Below, piece by piece: positions 5,865 through 8,727 of a stretch of DNA of 8,727 nucleotides; position 1 is the stretch's first letter, and every line of letters begins with the position of its first letter. Under the pieces are notes generated by a model. It searched no databases, was not told the origin of the DNA, and saw only the letters and a program-made list of their open reading frames with translations. The translations under genes were made by a program, and so were the position numbers. The DNA lies in NCBI GenBank assembly GCA_016191985.1, contig JACPVB010000221.1, forward strand, positions 1-8,727, given 5' to 3'. Source of the DNA: Chloroflexota bacterium. Its GTDB lineage: Bacteria; Chloroflexota; Anaerolineae; Anaerolineales; Villigracilaceae.

Positions 5865-7303
5865 TGTCGAAACGAATTCCATCGCTTGCCATTCTGCTCG
5901 GCAACATCGTCGCTTTTGCGGGGTTGGCCCTGCTCGCCTACCTCGGTTTTTACAACCGCTACTGGGCCGATGACTGGTGCTATAGCGCGGACGCGCGCCA
6001 GCTCGGAACCACACAAGCCACCCTGCAATATTTCAATCCCGAGGGGACGGGTTATTCATCCAACCGCTACTCGCTGACCTTTTTCTCCGCCCTCACCGAA
6101 AATACGCTCGGCATGTTCGGCAACCAAATCTTTGCAACGCTTACCATCGTTTTCTGGCTCATCGGCATTGCATGGACTCTTTACAATATTTCGCGCCTCA
6201 CGCATTCCATCCCGCTCGGCGCGCTTTTATTCGCATCCGCATTTTTACTTTTTTACAACCTTTACATTTCGCCCCAGCGCTTTCAAATTTTATACTGGCG
6301 TTCGGGCGTGCTGCCCTACAGCGCCGCCATCGTTTTCTGGCTCATCATCCTCGGCCTCATCACGCATCAAATGACTCGCGCCACGCCCGCAAAATGGATT
6401 CCCTACGCCGTCGCGCCGCTCGCCTTCCTTGCGGCGGGGTTGGGCGAGATCAGTTGTGTCTTCCTGTTCAGCGGCACGAGCATTCTGCTCCTCGCGGCGT
6501 GGCTCGCAAGAAACCAGGATTGGGCAAAGAAATCGCTCCAAACAATTTTCATTGCGTGGCTTTTTCTCCTGCTCGGCATGGTTGCGCTCATCGTCTCCCC
6601 GTCCAACGCGCGCGTTGAAAACATGGGCGTGGAACGCAATAGTCCGCTGGCAGTTCCGCTCCTCTCCATTCGCCATGCAGTGGACTTTATCTTCATCTCC
6701 CTGCGGACATTGCCCATCCCGCACGCCATCTTCATCGGGACGATATTCAGCCTCGCCGTCATCGCGACAAAAAACACACCCGCTTCGCCCTTAACCGTGA
6801 AGCGGATTCTGCTTCTATTGGCATTCGCTACGCTGATCACATTCCTGCTGGTCGTGTCCATTCAAGCGCCGAGCGCCTATTTTTACAGCGCCACCCCAGA
6901 CCCGCGCGGGAAATCGCTCGCCAGGTTCACCCTCCTCGCAGGGCTGGGATTCATGGCCTGGCTCGGCGGCGCGTGGACAGCACAAAAGCTCGCTAAAAAC
7001 TGGCTGACATTTGCCTCCGCAATGGTTTTGCTTTTGGGATTGGCCTACACCGTCCGCACGTTCACCATCCTTTACGCTGAATTACCGGGCTTCATCTACC
7101 GCGCCCAAATCTGGGACGAACGCGATGCGATCATCGAATCCGCAAAGGAGCAGGGGATTACGCTGGTCGAAGTCCCTGTGATAGACACGGCAGATATAGA
7201 CACCCGCGACATGTTCGGCTCCCGCGGCAAAGGCTGGACTCAATTCTCCCTCAACTGCGCCGCCCGCTATTACGGCGTGGATGGTTTGAAAGTGAAACAG
7301 TAA
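5864..7303 (+). CDS. Polytopic membrane protein, DUF6056/GT-C-like
   Basis: A 479-residue membrane protein with about ten predicted helices (roughly residues 8-29, 85-108, 115-134, 150-168, 179-205, 226-245, 286-303, 313-333, 353-373, 381-399) and a soluble tail (about 405-479). Just after the first helix comes YWADDWCY with D35 and D36. An acidic pair in the first outer loop is the hallmark of GT-C glycosyltransferases, which use lipid-linked sugars. SPSNARVEN at 245-253 resembles the conserved P-(G/S)-N-x-x-R segment I associate with DUF6056. A role in cell-surface glycan or glycolipid synthesis is therefore plausible but not shown. The start was chosen as the ATG at 5864, which shares its A with the stop of the SDR gene; a longer in-frame start at 5747 would lie inside the SDR gene and add a non-hydrophobic, Arg-rich 39-residue head. 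The two genes should be co-translated. Confidence 0.78.
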   Translation: MSKRIPSLAILLGNIVAFAGLALLAYLGFYNRYWADDWCYSADARQLGTTQATLQYFNPEGTGYSSNRYSLTFFSALTENTLGMFGNQIFATLTIVFWLIGIAWTLYNISRLTHSIPLGALLFASAFLLFYNLYISPQRFQILYWRSGVLPYSAAIVFWLIILGLITHQMTRATPAKWIPYAVAPLAFLAAGLGEISCVFLFSGTSILLLAAWLARNQDWAKKSLQTIFIAWLFLLLGMVALIVSPSNARVENMGVERNSPLAVPLLSIRHAVDFIFISLRTLPIPHAIFIGTIFSLAVIATKNTPASPLTVKRILLLLAFATLITFLLVVSIQAPSAYFYSATPDPRGKSLARFTLLAGLGFMAWLGGAWTAQKLAKNWLTFASAMVLLLGLAYTVRTFTILYAELPGFIYRAQIWDERDAIIESAKEQGITLVEVPVIDTADIDTRDMFGSRGKGWTQFSLNCAARYYGVDGLKVKQ

Positions 7304-7339
7304 CTAGCCCCTTCCCTGCAAATATCAGGTTTTAGGAAT

Positions 7340-7368
7340 TTGATACTACATAAGATATCGTATATAAT
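7340..7368 (+). promoter_or_regulatory. Near-consensus sigma-70 promoter of the PIN/RHH pair
   Basis: TTGATA (7340-7345, 5 of 6 to consensus) and TATAAT (7363-7368, perfect) are separated by exactly 17 bp. The expected start point is 7374-7376, at the toxin ATG (7375), so the transcript would be leaderless. The spacer and -10 include the palindromic ATAT-CGT-ATAT (7355-7365), a candidate operator for the RHH antitoxin. Confidence 0.8.
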
Positions 7369-7374
7369 ACCAAT

Positions 7375-7806
7375 ATGAAAAAGCCTGATATTGTCCTTGA
7401 CACAAATGTAATCATTGCTGCCCTACGGTCAAAGAAAGGCGCATCCAACAAATTATTATCTCTTGTCGGAACGCATAAGTTTGAAATCCACGATTCGGTG
7501 GCGCTCATCCTTGAATACGAGGATGTTATTCAGCGACATCGAGCGGAACTTGGGTTATCTCAAGATGATGTAGCAGATTTCATTGATTCACTTTGTTCAA
7601 TGGCTCATCATCACAAGATTTACTTTCTATGGCGTCCGACCTTATCAGATGTAGATGATGAACTTTTGCTTGAACTGGCCGTAACGGCAGGATGTGAATA
7701 CATCGTGACACATAATATCAGCGATTTCAAAAATATCGGTAATTTTGGAGTTCAAGCTATCACGCCAACAGAGTTTCTGCAAATTATCCGCGAGGTGAAA
7801 GAATGA
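7375..7806 (+). CDS. PIN-domain toxin (putative ribonuclease)
   Basis: A 143-residue PIN-domain protein of the 'putative toxin-antitoxin system toxin component, PIN family' type, a Mg2+-dependent ribonuclease by family. The acidic active-site set is complete. D9 is in VLDTNVIIAAL, E47 in LILEYEDV, and D92/D94/D95 in SDVDDELLLELA. D117 is in VTHNISDF, where the family usually has T-x-N-x-x-D-F. RNA targets cannot be predicted. Translation starts at the ATG at 7375, where no Shine-Dalgarno sequence precedes the codon and the promoter predicts a leaderless mRNA. The stop overlaps the antitoxin start by ATGA (7803-7806). Toxin precedes antitoxin, the reverse of the more common order. Sampled G+C is about 43 % against about 63 % in the gene before, consistent with acquisition as a unit. 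Confidence 0.9.
   Translation: MKKPDIVLDTNVIIAALRSKKGASNKLLSLVGTHKFEIHDSVALILEYEDVIQRHRAELGLSQDDVADFIDSLCSMAHHHKIYFLWRPTLSDVDDELLLELAVTAGCEYIVTHNISDFKNIGNFGVQAITPTEFLQIIREVKE
7792..7797 (+). promoter_or_regulatory. Strong ribosome binding site for the RHH antitoxin
   Basis: GAGGTG lies 5 bases before the antitoxin ATG at 7803, inside the end of the toxin gene. It contrasts with the toxin, which has no such site, and should favour antitoxin synthesis. Confidence 0.75.
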
Positions 7807-8039
7807 GCGCATTAAGTTTACGTTTACCCAAATCTTTACACGAGCAACTTCGTGAATTGGCACAAGAAGAAGGCATTTCTGTCAATCAGTTTGTCATGCT
7901 TGCAGTGGCCGAGAAAGTTGCGGCGATTTCCACAATTGAGTATTTAGAAAAACGCGCAAAACGCGGCAGCCGTAAAAGGTTTTTAGAAATCCTCAACAAA
8001 GCTCCCGATGTCGAACCAGAAGAGACTGATAAATTGTGA
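7803..8039 (+). CDS. Ribbon-helix-helix (HicB/CopG-like) antitoxin
   Basis: A 78-residue protein with a classic ribbon-helix-helix fold at the N-terminus. The strand is ALSLRLP (residues 3-9), helix 1 is SLHEQLRELAQEEG (about 11-24), and helix 2 is SVNQFVMLAVAEKVAA (about 26-41). The sequence matches the C-terminal RHH segment of HicB-type and CopG/Arc-type regulators. The remaining residues (about 42-78; basic KRAKRGSRKR, then an acidic tail EPEETDKL) are the likely toxin-binding region. It is expected to neutralise the PIN protein encoded immediately upstream and, as a dimer, to repress the shared promoter. The start codon overlaps the toxin stop by 4 bases (ATGA), giving translational coupling. 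Confidence 0.87.
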   Translation: MSALSLRLPKSLHEQLRELAQEEGISVNQFVMLAVAEKVAAISTIEYLEKRAKRGSRKRFLEILNKAPDVEPEETDKL

Positions 8040-8068
8040 CGTTTAGAAGCAGTTTTCCCTGGCCTGTC

Positions 8069-8090
8069 AGCCACCTTCGGCAGGTTGGCT
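8069..8090 (+). terminator. Possible weak hairpin downstream of the antitoxin
   Basis: AGCCA (8069-8073) and CCT (8074-8076) can pair with AGG (8082-8084) and TGGCT (8086-8090), with one bulged T and a 5-base loop. A TTTT run lies only at 8097-8100, so it is at best a weak terminator of the toxin-antitoxin transcript. Confidence 0.3.
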
Positions 8091-8118
8091 TGGGTATTTT
8101 CCTGCTCCCAAACCTCAT

Positions 8119-8138
8119 CCTTCGATGTACTCAGGGCG
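8119..8138. repeat. Candidate dispersed short repeat (CCTTCGA...CTCAGG type)
   Basis: CCTTCGATGTACTCAGGG fits the pattern CCTTCGA-n-CTCAGG, which I recall as a frequently dispersed intergenic element in many environmental bacterial genomes. It can fold imperfectly (CCT with AGG, GA with TC). Only one copy is present in this window, so the repeat status is inference. Confidence 0.3.
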
Positions 8139-8152
8139 AAACATAATTTTTT

Positions 8153-8156
8153 GGAG
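8153..8156 (+). promoter_or_regulatory. Ribosome binding site for the aldo-keto reductase
   Basis: GGAG lies 5 bases before the ATG at 8162 and fixes this start. Confidence 0.65.
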
Positions 8157-8161
8157 CAATC

Positions 8162-8727
8162 ATGAACTACGTCCCCGATAGTTCCCGTTATGAAACCATG
8201 CGCTACAACCGCTCGGGCCGCAGCGGACTGAAACTGCCTGCCGTTTCGCTTGGCTTGTGGCACAACTTCGGCGGCGTGGACACTTTCGTCAACAGCCGTG
8301 ATATGGTCTTGCGTGCATTCGATCTCGGCATCACACACTTTGACCTGGCGAATAATTATGGTCCACCGCCTGGCTCCGCCGAAGAGACATTCGGCCAGAT
8401 CCTCGCAAAGGATTTGCGTCCCCATCGTGATGAACTCATTATTTCCTCCAAAGCGGGCTACACCATGTGGGACGGCCCGTACGGAGATTGGGGCTCGCGC
8501 AAGTATCTGGTCTCCAGCCTCGACCAAAGCCTGAAACGCATGGGACTGGAATATGTGGACATTTTCTACCACCACCGCCCCGACCCTGAGACTCCGCTCG
8601 AAGAGACCATGCAGGCGTTGGATACCATCGTCCGCAGTGGACGGGCGTTGTATGCGGCCATTTCAAATTACCCCGCCGACAAAACCCGTGAAGCCTCGAA
8701 GATTTTGAATTCACTTGGCACGCCTTG
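8162..8727 (+). CDS. gpr: Aldo-keto reductase, YghZ/Gpr type (5' partial gene)
   Basis: The first 188 residues of an NADPH-dependent aldo-keto reductase; the frame is open at the window end, so roughly half of the usual 330-350 residues is missing. It closely matches E. coli YghZ/Gpr (L-glyceraldehyde-3-phosphate reductase, AKR14) as I recall it. Shared stretches are LSLGLWHNFG, FDLGITHFDLANNYGPPPGS, YRDELIIS-type (here HRDELIISSKAGY), GSRKYL, and SLDQSLKRMGLEYVDIFY. The catalytic tetrad is visible as D61, Y66, K97 and H138 (in YHHR). The enzyme reduces aldehydes in the cytoplasm; the family is linked to detoxifying L-glyceraldehyde-3-phosphate and methylglyoxal. The start has a good ribosome-binding site and the spacing from the antitoxin (122 bp) suggests its own transcription. 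CATAAT at 8142-8147 is a possible -10 element, without a convincing -35. Confidence 0.93.
   Translation, partial: MNYVPDSSRYETMRYNRSGRSGLKLPAVSLGLWHNFGGVDTFVNSRDMVLRAFDLGITHFDLANNYGPPPGSAEETFGQILAKDLRPHRDELIISSKAGYTMWDGPYGDWGSRKYLVSSLDQSLKRMGLEYVDIFYHHRPDPETPLEETMQALDTIVRSGRALYAAISNYPADKTREASKILNSLGTP

Noticed and set aside
6290..6861. Overlapping reverse-strand open frames opposite the DUF6056-like gene
   Set aside because: Charged, low-complexity translations typical of antisense frames to membrane proteins; no ribosome-binding site or motif.
7315..7333. CCTG/CAGG hairpin followed by TTTT after the DUF6056-like gene
   Set aside because: A 4-bp stem with a 7-base loop and only four T residues is too weak to call a terminator.
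8090..8112. TTGGG/CCCAA inverted repeat with a 13-base loop
   Set aside because: A short stem with a long loop and no T tract after it; likely chance in a structured intergenic stretch.
1..8727. tRNA, rRNA, CRISPR array, insertion sequence or integrase
   Set aside because: No cloverleaf-like segments, regularly spaced repeats, terminal inverted repeats or transposase/integrase motifs were found by eye. The acquired-looking modules carry no mobility gene of their own.

Overview
The window reads as a piece of bacterial chromosome with every supported gene on the + strand. The protein types (bacterial-type prolyl-tRNA synthetase, DUF92, DUF6056-like and PH-like membrane proteins, PIN/ribbon-helix-helix pairs) and codon use fit a Chloroflexota (Anaerolineae-like) genome. 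That assignment is an inference from gene style, not a phylogenetic result.

Layout. 1-304: 3' end of proS. 315-2297: a two-gene candidate type II restriction-modification (RM) module. The methyltransferase closely resembles E. coli YhdJ (known target ATGCAT), and the next gene, 6 bp downstream, carries a degenerate PD-(D/E)xK nuclease signature. 2287-3687: two small membrane-protein genes (DUF3592-like, and PH-like with five predicted membrane helices). 3737-4537: a DUF92 integral membrane protein related to phytyl-phosphate kinase VTE6. 4553-4777: a stand-alone Phd/YefM-like antitoxin with its own promoter and a strong intrinsic terminator. 4839-7303: an extended SDR reductase/epimerase translationally coupled to a polytopic DUF6056/GT-C-like membrane protein. 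7375-8039: a PIN toxin and RHH antitoxin pair, toxin first, from a near-consensus promoter that predicts a leaderless toxin mRNA. 8162-8727: 5' part of a YghZ/Gpr-type aldo-keto reductase, cut by the window end.

How it fits together. The backbone (proS, membrane genes, DUF92, SDR/DUF6056, aldo-keto reductase) is GC-rich; sampled 60-base lines give about 52-67 % G+C. Three lower-GC patches (about 37-43 % in sampled lines) interrupt it: the RM module, the lone antitoxin and the PIN/RHH pair. All three are mobile, defence or addiction-type functions, so this looks like housekeeping chromosome with small acquired modules dropped between genes. The most interesting points are the YhdJ-type methylase paired with an unrecognised nuclease with an altered active site, and the leaderless toxin/SD-led antitoxin arrangement. 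No RNA genes, CRISPR arrays, IS elements or transposases were seen.
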